This document shows, one piece after another, positions 23,855-32,045 of a DNA stretch of 39,999 nt. The DNA is from Pseudoduganella buxea (GTDB taxonomy: Bacteria > Pseudomonadota > Gammaproteobacteria > Burkholderiales > Burkholderiaceae_D), in contig NZ_WNKZ01000060.1 of the NCBI RefSeq assembly GCF_009720835.1, forward strand, positions 1 to 39,999. Reading direction: 5' to 3'. The notes under the pieces were generated by a model. It was not told the DNA's origin. It saw nothing but the letters and a program-made list of their open reading frames with translations, and did no database searches. Each line of letters starts with the position of its first letter. The stretch's first letter is position 1. A program made the position numbers and the translations under genes.

Positions 23855-26119
23855 ATGCCCCCAACGAACACGCCCCTTGCCATCGATAGGGACGGTCAGG
23901 ACGATCTGATATTCCTGGACGAGCCGCCGGCCGAGATGCCGCCCCTCGCGCAGCGTGGCGTCTGGCGAGTGATGATCATCGACGATGACGAGGACGTCCA
24001 TTCCACCACCACGTTCGCGCTGGGTAACCTGGACATGCAGGGCCGCCCGCTCGAGTTCGTCCACGCCTATTCGGCCGCCCAGGCGCGCGACATGCTGCTG
24101 GTGGAAAGCGAGATCGCCGTCATCCTGCTCGACGTCGTCATGGAACAGGACGACGCCGGCCTGCACCTGGTGCGCCATATCCGCGAGGACCTGAAACTGG
24201 CGGACGTGCGCATCATCCTGCGCACCGGCCAGCCGGGTTACGCGCCCGAGATCGACGCCATCCGCGATTTCGACATCAACGACTACAAGACCAAGTCCGA
24301 GCTGACCCGCATCAAGCTGTACACGACGGTGACGTCGGCGATCCGCTCGTATGAGCAGATCCGCAAGATCGGCGACAGCCGCCGTGGCCTGAACCGCATC
24401 GTGCAGGCCAGCACGGACCTGATGGCCCTGCACGGCGTGCGCGACTTCGCCGCCGGCGTGCTGGCGCAGGCGGCCAATCTGCTGAACCAGCCCTGCAGCG
24501 GCCTGCTGTGCGTGCAGGAAGACTGTGACGGTGGCACCTTGCACGCTGTCGCCGCCACCGGTGCGTGGGCGCCGCTGGAAGGCAGCCGCCTGAAGCTGGC
24601 CGGCGCGCAGCCCTTGCCGGCCCTGGCCGCCCGCGCGCTGGCCGAGCGCCGCAACGTCTACACCGATTCGACCGTCGCCCTGTACTTCGCCGGCAAGGCC
24701 TGCCGCACCTTCGTCGCCCAGCTGGACGTGGCACGCCTGCCGACGGAACTGGAAGAGCGGCTGCTGGACGTCTTTGCCGCCCACGTCGCCGTGGGCCTGG
24801 ACAATGTCGAGCTGGTGGCCCACCTGCACGAGGCGGCGTTCTACGACACGCTGTCGAAGCTGCCGAATCGCACACGCCTGGTCGAGATCCTCGACGCCAC
24901 ATTGGCCGGCGCCGCGCGGAGCGACGCCGTGCTGGCCCTGGTCGACCTGGATCACTTCGCCGAAACGAACGACGCGCTGGGCCACGAATTCGGTGACATG
25001 CTGCTGACGGCCGTGGCCAGCCGCCTGCAGCACCGGCTGGCCGAGGCCGGTCCCCACCTGACGGTGGCCCGCATCGGCGGCGACATCTTCTGCGTGCTGG
25101 GCGACGGCCTGTACGTCAACCCTGCCAACCTGCTGGGCCAGTTCCAGGAAGCCTTCAACATCGAAGGCCAGGACGTGCAGCTGACGGCCACCCTGGGCCT
25201 GGTGCGGCTGGCCGAGCATGACGGCAGCAGCGGCAGCGATGCGCTGAAGGATGCCGACATTGCCCTGAAGCGCGCCAAGACGCAGCAGCGTGCCGGCTAC
25301 TTCTACTTCTCGCGCAATATGGGCGTGGAGATCCGCGAACGGGTGCGCATGATGCACGCGCTGCGCAATGCCTTCAGCCAGAACGAGCTGTTCGTCATGT
25401 ACCAGCCGCAGGTGGACCTGCAAAGCCGCCACCCCGTCGGCGCCGAGGCGCTGCTGCGCTGGCGCACGCGCGACGGCAAGTTCGTGCCGCCGGACCGCTT
25501 CATTCCCATCGCCGAATATTCGGGCCTGATCGTCGAACTGGGCGAATGGGTGCTGCGCACGGCCTGCAAGGAACTGGTGCGCCTGCGCGCGGCCGGGCAC
25601 CTGGACTTCACGATCTCCGTCAACGTCTCGCAGGTGCAGTTCCGCCACCCGCAGTTCCTGTCGATGCTGCGGCGCGCGCTGGACGATTCCGGTGCCCCGC
25701 CCGCCTTCGTCGAACTGGAAATCACGGAATCGATGGCGATGGAAGAACCGGACATGCTGATCGAGATGCTGAACCAGGTGCGCCAGACGGGGGTCAAGAT
25801 CGCCATCGACGACTTCGGCACGGGCTTCTCGTCGCTGTCGCACCTGCAGCGCCTCCAGGTCGACCGCCTGAAGATCGACCGCGCCTTCGTCACGGAAATC
25901 ACCGGTTCCTCGCGCGGCAGCAGCATCGCCGAAATGGTGATCCAGCTGGGCCGCAACCTGGGCCTGTCGATCGTCGCAGAGGGCGTCGAGGACGAACGCC
26001 AGGCGCAGGTGCTGTACCACCTGGGCTGCCCGCTGGCGCAGGGCTTCCTGTTCGCCCGGCCCATGCCGGCCGACGAGCTGTCGGATTGGCTGGCCGGCGA
26101 GGCGCGCAGGAGCGCCTAG
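23855..26119 (+). CDS. Response regulator with REC, DUF3369, GGDEF-like and EAL domains
   Basis: A 754-residue protein starting at ATG 23855 with GGAGAAGG upstream. REC (about 36-165) has the acidic pocket IIDDDED, phospho-acceptor Asp93 (LLDVVM), Thr124 and Lys145 (DYKTKSEL). A DUF3369/GAF-like sensor follows to about 325. The GGDEF-like domain (330-485) has GGDIF (408-412) instead of GGDEF, so cyclase activity is doubtful. The EAL domain (about 495-745) keeps EALLRW (531-533), EITESMAM, IAIDDFGTGFSSL, LKIDRAFV and IVAEGVEDE, so c-di-GMP phosphodiesterase activity is likely and probably phospho-controlled. Its partner histidine kinase is not in the window. Confidence 0.95.
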   Translation: MPPTNTPLAIDRDGQDDLIFLDEPPAEMPPLAQRGVWRVMIIDDDEDVHSTTTFALGNLDMQGRPLEFVHAYSAAQARDMLLVESEIAVILLDVVMEQDDAGLHLVRHIREDLKLADVRIILRTGQPGYAPEIDAIRDFDINDYKTKSELTRIKLYTTVTSAIRSYEQIRKIGDSRRGLNRIVQASTDLMALHGVRDFAAGVLAQAANLLNQPCSGLLCVQEDCDGGTLHAVAATGAWAPLEGSRLKLAGAQPLPALAARALAERRNVYTDSTVALYFAGKACRTFVAQLDVARLPTELEERLLDVFAAHVAVGLDNVELVAHLHEAAFYDTLSKLPNRTRLVEILDATLAGAARSDAVLALVDLDHFAETNDALGHEFGDMLLTAVASRLQHRLAEAGPHLTVARIGGDIFCVLGDGLYVNPANLLGQFQEAFNIEGQDVQLTATLGLVRLAEHDGSSGSDALKDADIALKRAKTQQRAGYFYFSRNMGVEIRERVRMMHALRNAFSQNELFVMYQPQVDLQSRHPVGAEALLRWRTRDGKFVPPDRFIPIAEYSGLIVELGEWVLRTACKELVRLRAAGHLDFTISVNVSQVQFRHPQFLSMLRRALDDSGAPPAFVELEITESMAMEEPDMLIEMLNQVRQTGVKIAIDDFGTGFSSLSHLQRLQVDRLKIDRAFVTEITGSSRGSSIAEMVIQLGRNLGLSIVAEGVEDERQAQVLYHLGCPLAQGFLFARPMPADELSDWLAGEARRSA

Positions 26120-26137
26120 GCTCCACGCCGGCGCAAT

Positions 26138-26161
26138 AAAAAACGCTGCCACGGCAGCGTT
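26138..26161 (-). terminator. Terminator of the CBS-domain gene
   Basis: On the minus strand AACGCTGC (26161-26154) pairs with GCAGCGTT (26149-26142) over a four-base loop and runs into six T. It lies 22 bases after the CBS gene stop. Confidence 0.85.
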
Positions 26162-26183
26162 CTGCGTTCCTTCGAGCGCCGGA

Positions 26184-26651
26184 TCAGCGCTGGTTCGTCG
26201 CGGCGAACTCGTCTTCCTCGGCCGGCCAGTCGCGGATATAGGCCTTGAGCATGCGGTTCTCGAAGCTCTGTGCTTCCAGCACGGCGCGCGCCACGTCGTA
26301 GAACGAGATCACGCCCAGCAGGGTCTTGGCGTTCATCACGGGCAGGTAGCGCGCGTGCTTTTCCAGCATGATGCGGCGTACTTCGTTCACTTCCGTGTCG
26401 GGCGTGACGGTGATCGGGTGGTCGTCCATGTGCTTGCGCACCGTGCCGCCGCCCACCGTGCCCTGGTTGTGGTGCAAGGCCTTGAGCACTTCGCGGAAGG
26501 TCAGCATGCCGACCAGGTCGCCGTATTCCATCACCACCAGCGAGCCGATGTCCTTCTCGGCCATCGTGTCCGCCGCTTCCGACAGCGGCTGGTCGGGGCT
26601 GATCGTATAGAGGATATTGCCTTTGACTTGAAGGATTTCTGAGACTTTCAT
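26184..26651 (-). CDS. CBS-domain pair protein
   Basis: A 155-residue soluble protein made of two CBS domains (about 7-62 and 72-130): AADTMAEKDIGSLVVMEYGDLVGMLTFREVL (broken here by its own turn) and VNEVRRIMLEKHARYLPVMN followed by LLGVISFYDVARAVLE. CBS pairs bind adenosine nucleotides and regulate partners. No fused enzyme is present, and partners are not evident. ATG at 26651 gives MKVSEILQVKG, the usual start for these short proteins; AGGA stands nine bases upstream. The longer frame to 26864 is leader. Confidence 0.9.
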   Translation of the reverse strand: MKVSEILQVKGNILYTISPDQPLSEAADTMAEKDIGSLVVMEYGDLVGMLTFREVLKALHHNQGTVGGGTVRKHMDDHPITVTPDTEVNEVRRIMLEKHARYLPVMNAKTLLGVISFYDVARAVLEAQSFENRMLKAYIRDWPAEEDEFAATNQR

Positions 26652-26967
26652 GGTGGCCGTCCTGTCCGCGGTGGAAATGCTGGTGAAAAAGATGAGCAAA
26701 CGCCCGGGCCGGGCGGATGCCAGGCCGGCGAAAATGTGCCAGGAAACTGTCTCAACATGGCCCAGACTGTGATGCCGGCATGCCCATCTTGAAACAGCTT
26801 GCGAGTTTTGCTCTTGTTTCAGCGAATGTAGCCTATGGCCGCGAAAAAATCCAGCCTCGCACATATGACAGATGCAATAGTGTTGACCTGTCCATCAAAG
26901 CGGTTAGGATCGCGCTTGGCATCGCTCTTGCCATTCGCCCGACAACAAGATATCCAAGGAGACCCGC
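26652..26967. other. Divergent gap between CBS gene and hydrolase gene
   Basis: A 316-base region without a gene, relatively AT-rich. It contains a promoter candidate for the hydrolase gene (26883-26910) and must include that of the CBS gene. Confidence 0.5.
26883..26910 (+). promoter_or_regulatory. Possible promoter of the alpha/beta hydrolase gene
   Basis: TTGACC (26883-26888) and TAGGAT (26905-26910) are 16 bases apart, 57 bases upstream of the start codon. Confidence 0.45.
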
Positions 26968-27726
26968 ATGACCCCTTCCCAGCCGACTGCCCCCGGCGCG
27001 CCCGCCATCGTCTTTCTCCACGGCGCGCTGAACGACCATGGCGTATGGACCGCCTTGTCCGGCCGCTTCGCCGCACAGGGCTGGCGCACACTGGCGCCCG
27101 ACCTGCCCGGCCATGGCGCCGCCGGCACGCCGCTGGCGAGCGTCGAGGCAATGGCCGACTGGCTGCTGGCGACCCTGGACAGCCAGGGCATCGCCCAGGC
27201 GGCCCTCGTCGGCCACAGCATGGGCTCCCTGGTGGCGCTGGAAGCGGCGGCGCGCGCGCCCGAGCGGGTCACGCACCTGGCCCTGCTGGGCAGCACGTGG
27301 CCGATGAAGGTGTCCGGTACCCTGCTGAAGGCGGCGCTGGAAGACGAAGGGGCCGCCATCGACATGGTGGCCGGCTGGTCGCATCCGCCGGGCGCCGACG
27401 AGCGCATCGAGGCATCGCGCGCGCTGATGCGGCGCGTGGCGGCGGCGAACCCCGTCCACCTGCTGCATAACGACCTGGCCGCGTGCAAGGCCTACGCCAA
27501 CGGCGCCCAGGCGGCCGGCGCGGTGCGCTGCCCCGTGCTGTTCCTGTCCGGCGCCCAGGATGTGATGACGCCGCCGGCCGGCGCCACGGCCCTGCTGGCG
27601 GCCTTGCCCGACCCCGTGCTGGCCCAGGTCGACGCGGGCCACCAGCTGATGGCGGACCAGCCCGAAGCCGTGCGGGCGGCGCTGGCCGATTTCCTCGGCA
27701 CGTCCGCTCAGCGGCAGTCCAGCTGA
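26968..27726 (+). CDS. Alpha/beta hydrolase
   Basis: A 252-residue single-domain hydrolase. HGALNDHGVW gives the oxyanion loop, LVGHSMGSLVALEAA the nucleophile elbow (Ser in GHSMG), FLSGAQDVMTPP the acid Asp, and VDAGHQLMADQPE the catalytic His. No signal peptide. Substrate unknown; esterase or lactonase activity is possible. Start supported by AAGGAG eight bases upstream. The 3' end overlaps the convergent BrkB-family gene by 19 bases. Confidence 0.92.
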   Translation: MTPSQPTAPGAPAIVFLHGALNDHGVWTALSGRFAAQGWRTLAPDLPGHGAAGTPLASVEAMADWLLATLDSQGIAQAALVGHSMGSLVALEAAARAPERVTHLALLGSTWPMKVSGTLLKAALEDEGAAIDMVAGWSHPPGADERIEASRALMRRVAAANPVHLLHNDLAACKAYANGAQAAGAVRCPVLFLSGAQDVMTPPAGATALLAALPDPVLAQVDAGHQLMADQPEAVRAALADFLGTSAQRQSS

Positions 27727-29099
27727 CCGAAGTGGCTGGCCAGCGTGCGGCCCAGGCCCGTCTCGACGGCATCCTCGACCTGGCGCGCCAGGCTGGCGGC
27801 CTCGCGGCTGGCCTCGCGGTCGGCCTCAATTTCGCGGGCATCGCCGGCGCTGCCCACTTCGCCCGCCACGCCCGCGTTGACGGGCATGCCGCCGAACACG
27901 AACAGCCGGTAGACTTCGGCCAGGGTCAGGCGCTCGGCATTGGCCAGCAGCACCCAGCTGTCGGCGTCGTTGCCCACGTGCTTGCCGAATTGCACGCGCG
28001 GCGGCGCCTCCAGCTTGACCCGCCCCACCCAGCCTTCGCCCTGCATGCGTTCGAGCAGCGCGTCCATTTCGTCGAAGCCCAGGCGGGTGCGGGCGCGGAT
28101 CGTGCTGGCGCTGACCAGGGCCGTGTCGCCGCAGCGGCAGGCCACATACAGCACCTTCAGCACCGCCATCGCATCGACGAAAGCACTGCCCGGCGCCGGC
28201 TCGTGCCACCAGCGCTCGTACTTCACCACGGGCAGCGCCGCCGTCAGCAGCGCGCCCACCAGCGTGATCATCCACGACAGGTAGACCCACAGCAGGAACA
28301 GCGGCAAGGCCGCCAGCGCGCCGTAGATCTTCGAATACGTGGGGAACTGCGTGATGAAGACGGCGAAACCCCGCTTGGCCAGCTCGAAGGCCATGCCGGC
28401 CAGTAGCCCCCCGGCCAGCGCATCGCGCCAGTCCACGTAGCGGTTCGGCACGGCCATGTACAGGAAGGTGAAGCCGGCTGTCGTCAGCACCAGCGACAGC
28501 ACCGTGTAGAACAGCGCCCCGGCGACATTGCCCACCAGGCTGGTGGTGGCCGAGAATACCTGCGTCGACAGCGACAGCGACACGCCCACCACGAGCGGTC
28601 CCAGGGTGATCAGGGCCCAGTAGACCAGGATGCGCCGCGTCAGGCGCCGTTCGGCCTTGACCCGCCAGATGCGGTTGAACACGCGCTCGATCATGCCCAG
28701 CATCGCCACCGACGTCAGCACGAGCGTGACGCCGCCGACTGCCGACAGCCGCGTGGCCTGCGAGGCGAACGTGGTGAGGTAGCTGAGGATCGTGTTCGAG
28801 ATCGCCTTCGGCATGACGCTCTGGATGAAGTAGGCCTCCAGCGCCGTGCGGAAGGACTTGAACATGGGGAAGGTGGTGAACACGGCCAGCGCGATGGTCA
28901 GCACCGGCACCAGGGCGAAGACGGTGGTGAAGGTCAGGCCGCCGGCCACCTGGGGCAGGCTTTCCTCGCGCAGGCGGCGCCGGGCGAACAGGAACAGGTC
29001 GCGCACTTCGCTCCACGACAGGTCGCGCAATTCGGCCATGCCGCGGCGGCAGCGCTGCGCAATGTACTGGATGAAGGGCGTCAGGTAGTTGGTCGGCAT
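27708..29099 (-). CDS. YihY/BrkB family inner-membrane protein
   Basis: A 463-residue protein of the BrkB/YihY family (historically mis-named RNase BN). The family core, about 55-300, begins SLPQVAGGLTFTTVFALVPVLTIAL and shows six hydrophobic segments, including VGGVTLVLTSVAMLGMIERVFNRIW and YGALAALPLFLLWVYLSWMITLVGA (each read across a loop). A C-terminal cytosolic extension of about 150 residues contains a winged-helix-like part and an acidic, Ala/Glu-rich end. Function unproven; transport of unknown solutes is proposed. ATG at 29099 (MPTNYLTPF) is used; MAELRD at 29039 is an alternative, and neither has a good Shine-Dalgarno. Divergent from wrbA. Confidence 0.9.
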   Translation of the reverse strand: MPTNYLTPFIQYIAQRCRRGMAELRDLSWSEVRDLFLFARRRLREESLPQVAGGLTFTTVFALVPVLTIALAVFTTFPMFKSFRTALEAYFIQSVMPKAISNTILSYLTTFASQATRLSAVGGVTLVLTSVAMLGMIERVFNRIWRVKAERRLTRRILVYWALITLGPLVVGVSLSLSTQVFSATTSLVGNVAGALFYTVLSLVLTTAGFTFLYMAVPNRYVDWRDALAGGLLAGMAFELAKRGFAVFITQFPTYSKIYGALAALPLFLLWVYLSWMITLVGALLTAALPVVKYERWWHEPAPGSAFVDAMAVLKVLYVACRCGDTALVSASTIRARTRLGFDEMDALLERMQGEGWVGRVKLEAPPRVQFGKHVGNDADSWVLLANAERLTLAEVYRLFVFGGMPVNAGVAGEVGSAGDAREIEADREASREAASLARQVEDAVETGLGRTLASHFGQLDCR

Positions 29100-29155
29100 G
29101 CGGCGGGGGTGGCGGGACGGCGAATAGCAAGTCCACAAGAGTGCACAAAGGGCCA

Positions 29156-29161
29156 TATAAT
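29156..29161 (+). promoter_or_regulatory. -10 box placed for a leaderless wrbA transcript
   Basis: TATAAT, exact consensus, ends seven bases before the wrbA ATG, so transcription would begin at or next to the start codon. No Shine-Dalgarno sequence lies at a usable distance. The -35 region is weak. Confidence 0.5.
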
Positions 29162-29168
29162 ACCAACG

Positions 29169-29792
29169 ATGAATGATTCCAACCTGACAATCCTGGTGCT
29201 GTACTACTCAAGGCATGGTTCCGTCCGTAAATTGGCCGAGCTGATCGCCCAGGGCATCGAAAGCGTGCCCGGCTGCGACGCCCGCCTGCGCACCGTGCCG
29301 GCCGTCTCCACCGTGACCGAGGCGACGGCGCCGGCCGTGCCGGGCGACGGCGCGCCCTATGTGGAGCTGGAAGACCTGGAAGAATGCGCCGCGCTGGCGG
29401 TCGGCTCGCCGACCCGCTTCGGCAACATGTCCGCCGCCATGAAGTACTTCTGGGACGGCACGTCGAGCCAGTGGCTGGCAGGCAGCCTGGCGGGCAAGCC
29501 GGCCTGCGTGTTCACGTCCACCGGCAGCCTGCATGGCGGCCAGGAATCGACCCTGCTGTCGATGATGATCCCCCTGCTGCACCACGGCCTGATGGTCATG
29601 GGCCTGCCCTACACGCAGCCCGACCTGATGACGACGGCCAGCGGCGGCACCCCGTATGGACCGAGCCACTGGTCCGGCCTGGACGGCAAGAAGGCCGTCA
29701 CGGACGAGGAAAAGCGCCTGGCCGTGGCGATGGGCAAGCGACTGGCCGAAACGGCGGTGCGCATGAACGCCGGCCTGGCGCGGAGCGCCTGA
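29169..29792 (+). CDS. wrbA: WrbA-type NAD(P)H:quinone oxidoreductase
   Basis: A 207-residue flavodoxin-fold FMN enzyme reducing quinones by two electrons, a protection against redox cycling. VLYYSRHGSVRKLAELIAQGIE is the FMN phosphate loop; GSPTRFGNMSAAMKYFWDG, FTSTGSLHGGQESTLLSM and the ASGGTPYGPSHWSG loop are hallmark WrbA motifs. Length is standard. The start ATG at 29169 has no Shine-Dalgarno but follows a -10 box. It opens a six-gene run with overlapping ends; the next gene's ATG shares a base with its stop. Confidence 0.96.
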   Translation: MNDSNLTILVLYYSRHGSVRKLAELIAQGIESVPGCDARLRTVPAVSTVTEATAPAVPGDGAPYVELEDLEECAALAVGSPTRFGNMSAAMKYFWDGTSSQWLAGSLAGKPACVFTSTGSLHGGQESTLLSMMIPLLHHGLMVMGLPYTQPDLMTTASGGTPYGPSHWSGLDGKKAVTDEEKRLAVAMGKRLAETAVRMNAGLARSA

Positions 29793-30208
29793 TGCACGGC
29801 CTGCGCCAGAAAGTGGCCTGGTGGGGCGCCCTCTTCAGCGTGGGCATCCTGATCGCCTGGTGCCTGGCGTGGGAACTGGTGCTGGCGCCGCTGCACCCGG
29901 GCGGCTCGTGGCTGGCCCTGAAGGCCGTGCCCCTGCTGTTCCCCCTGATCGGCATCATCAAGCGCGACCTGTACACCTTGCAGTGGACCTCGATGATGAT
30001 CCTGGTCTACTTCATCGAAGGCGTCGTGCGCGGCTGGAGCGACCGCGTAATGCCGTGGCTGGGCTGGGGCGAAGCGGTCCTCGTGACGGTGTTCTTCGTC
30101 TGCGCGCTGGCGTATGTGCAGCCCTACAAGCGCGCCGCCAAGCGGGCCGCGCGCGAACTGCTGGACAAGGTCAACAAGGGATCGAACAGCCGGAACGGCC
30201 ACCCATGA
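29792..30208 (+). CDS. DUF2069 small membrane protein
   Basis: A 138-residue protein with four hydrophobic segments (about 9-29, 42-58, 67-82 and 95-113) and a basic tail rich in Lys and Arg. GGSWLALKAVPLLFPLIGI and LYTLQWTSMMILVYFIEG are characteristic of DUF2069, which is regularly found beside wrbA in betaproteobacteria. Function unknown; likely in the inner membrane. The ATG overlaps the wrbA stop (TGATG), and its stop overlaps the next start (ATGA). Confidence 0.92.
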   Translation: MHGLRQKVAWWGALFSVGILIAWCLAWELVLAPLHPGGSWLALKAVPLLFPLIGIIKRDLYTLQWTSMMILVYFIEGVVRGWSDRVMPWLGWGEAVLVTVFFVCALAYVQPYKRAAKRAARELLDKVNKGSNSRNGHP

Positions 30209-31611
30209 ACGCTTTTCTCGACCAGTGCCGCGCCATTGCCGGCGCCGCCCACGTGCTGGATGCGCCCGAGGACATGGCGCCCTTACTGCGCGACTGGCGC
30301 GGGCGCTTCACGGGCCGGGCACTGGCCGTGCTGCGTCCGGGCAGTGTCGACGAAGTGGCGGCCCTGGTGCGTGCCTGCGCGGCAGCGCGCGTGCCGATGG
30401 TGCCGCAGGGCGGCAACACGGGCCTGGTGCTGGGCAGCGTGCCGGACGCCGCCGGCACGGCCGTCGTCATCTCGCTGGTCCGCCTGAACACGATCCGCGC
30501 CGTCGATGCCGTCAACCGCACGATGACGGTCGATGCCGGCTGCATCCTGCAGCATGTGCAGGAAGCCGCGGCGGCGCAGGGCTGCCTGTTCCCCCTGTCG
30601 CTGGCAGCCGAAGGCAGCTGCACCATCGGCGGCAACCTGGCCACGAACGCGGGCGGCACGGCCGTTCTCCGTTACGGCAACACGCGCGAGCTGTGCCTGG
30701 GGCTGGAAGTGGTAACGCCGTCGGGCGAACTGTGGTCCGGCCTGCGCGGCCTGCGCAAGGACAATACCGGCTACGACCTGCGCGACCTGTATATCGGCGC
30801 CGAAGGCACCCTGGGCATCATCACGGGCGCCGTGCTGAAACTGTATCCGCAGCCGAAGGCGTCCATCACGGCGCTGGCGGCGCTGCCTTCGCCGGCGCAC
30901 GCGCTGCGCCTGCTGTCGCTGATGCAGGACCGGGCCGGCGCCAGCCTGACGGGGTTCGAGCTGATGTCGGCCTACTGCCTGGCACTGGTGGCGAAGCATT
31001 TTCCCGACCTGCCCCGCCCCTTCGCCGATGCGTATCCCCAGTACGCGCTGCTGGAGCTGTCCAGCACCGAATCGGCCGGCCACGCCGTGGCCCTGCTGGA
31101 AGAGGCCATCGGCGCCGCGCTGGAAGAGGGTATCGTACTCGACGCCGTCGTGGCCAGTTCGGTGGCCCAGTCCGAAGGCCTGTGGCGCCTGCGCGAACAC
31201 ATCCCGCTGGCCCAGGCGGCCGACGGCAAGAACATCAAGCACGACATCTCGCTGCCCGTGTCGCGCATCGCCGACTATATCGCCCACACTGCGCCGCTGC
31301 TGCAACAGGCCTTCCCCGGCTGCCAGCTGGTGTGCTTCGGCCACCTGGGCGACGGCAACCTGCACTTCAACGTGGCGCCGCCGGCCGGCACGCCCAACGA
31401 GCTTTTCCTGGCCAACCAGGCCGCCGTCAACCGCGTCGTGCACGACGCCGTCGTCGCCTTCGGCGGCTCGATCTCGGCCGAGCACGGCATCGGCGCCTTG
31501 AAGCGCGACGAGCTGGCGCATTACAAGGACCCGGTGGAACTGAACCTGATGCGCACCATCAAGGCCGCACTGGACCCGCTGAACCTGATGAATCCGGGGA
31601 AGATCCTGTGA
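30205..31611 (+). CDS. FAD-linked oxidase, GlcD/D-2-hydroxyglutarate dehydrogenase-like
   Basis: A 468-residue flavoenzyme of the VAO family. The FAD-binding half contains VPMVPQGGNTGLVLGSVP, the AAEGSCTIGGNLATNAGG stretch and LYIGAEGTLGIITGAVLKL; the C-terminal half has CFGHLGDGNLHFNV (metal or substrate site) and AEHGIGALKRDEL with a final LDPLNLMNPGKIL. These features match D-2-hydroxy acid dehydrogenases acting on D-2-hydroxyglutarate, D-lactate or glycolate; the exact substrate cannot be told. No glcE/glcF is adjacent, arguing against glycolate oxidase. Coupled on both sides by ATGA and GTGA overlaps. Confidence 0.93.
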   Translation: MNAFLDQCRAIAGAAHVLDAPEDMAPLLRDWRGRFTGRALAVLRPGSVDEVAALVRACAAARVPMVPQGGNTGLVLGSVPDAAGTAVVISLVRLNTIRAVDAVNRTMTVDAGCILQHVQEAAAAQGCLFPLSLAAEGSCTIGGNLATNAGGTAVLRYGNTRELCLGLEVVTPSGELWSGLRGLRKDNTGYDLRDLYIGAEGTLGIITGAVLKLYPQPKASITALAALPSPAHALRLLSLMQDRAGASLTGFELMSAYCLALVAKHFPDLPRPFADAYPQYALLELSSTESAGHAVALLEEAIGAALEEGIVLDAVVASSVAQSEGLWRLREHIPLAQAADGKNIKHDISLPVSRIADYIAHTAPLLQQAFPGCQLVCFGHLGDGNLHFNVAPPAGTPNELFLANQAAVNRVVHDAVVAFGGSISAEHGIGALKRDELAHYKDPVELNLMRTIKAALDPLNLMNPGKIL

Positions 31612-32045
31612 CACGCGCCGCCCACGTCCTGGCGTTGGCCTTGACAGTGCTTGCCGCCGCTCCTGCCCAGGCGCAGGTGTACAAGTGCACGGCGGGCGGC
31701 CAGGTGACATACAGCCAGACGCCCTGCGAACGGGGCGCGGAAACCGTGCTGGCCACGCCGGCGGCGCCGGCGCCAAGCCCCGATGCGGCGAAGGACCTGC
31801 AACGCATGCAGCGCGAATCGAAAAAACTGGAACAGCAGCGCCTGAAACGCCAAGCACTGCAGGAGCGCGAGGACGCGCGCCTGGACCGCGCCGCCGGCCT
31901 GCGCCGCCAGAAGTGCGACAAGCTGCGGCTCGATCGCAAGTGGGCCGACGACGACGTTCGGCGCGCCGCGCCGCAGGCGGTGGAAGGCGCGCGGCTGAAG
32001 GCGGCGCGCGCGGCCGAACGGCTGGCCGTGGAGTGCCCCGCTTGA
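31608..32045 (+). CDS. DUF4124 exported protein
   Basis: A 145-residue protein starting with GTG in GTGA, overlapping the oxidase stop. An N-terminal signal peptide (about 1-22: AHVLALALTVLAAAPAQAQ) is followed by VYKCTAGGQVTYSQTPC, the DUF4124 signature with two Cys, and then a long charged helix (about 60-125, rich in Arg, Gln, Lys and Leu) that could form a coiled coil. Periplasmic; function unknown. Its stop overlaps the permease start. Confidence 0.88.
   Translation: MTRAAHVLALALTVLAAAPAQAQVYKCTAGGQVTYSQTPCERGAETVLATPAAPAPSPDAAKDLQRMQRESKKLEQQRLKRQALQEREDARLDRAAGLRRQKCDKLRLDRKWADDDVRRAAPQAVEGARLKAARAAERLAVECPA

Noticed and set aside
21547..23889. A 780-codon plus-strand frame opposite the MFS and aroC genes
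   Set aside because: Rich in His, Gln, Arg and Ala, typical antisense shadow of GC-rich genes; aroC and the MFS gene are certain on the other strand.
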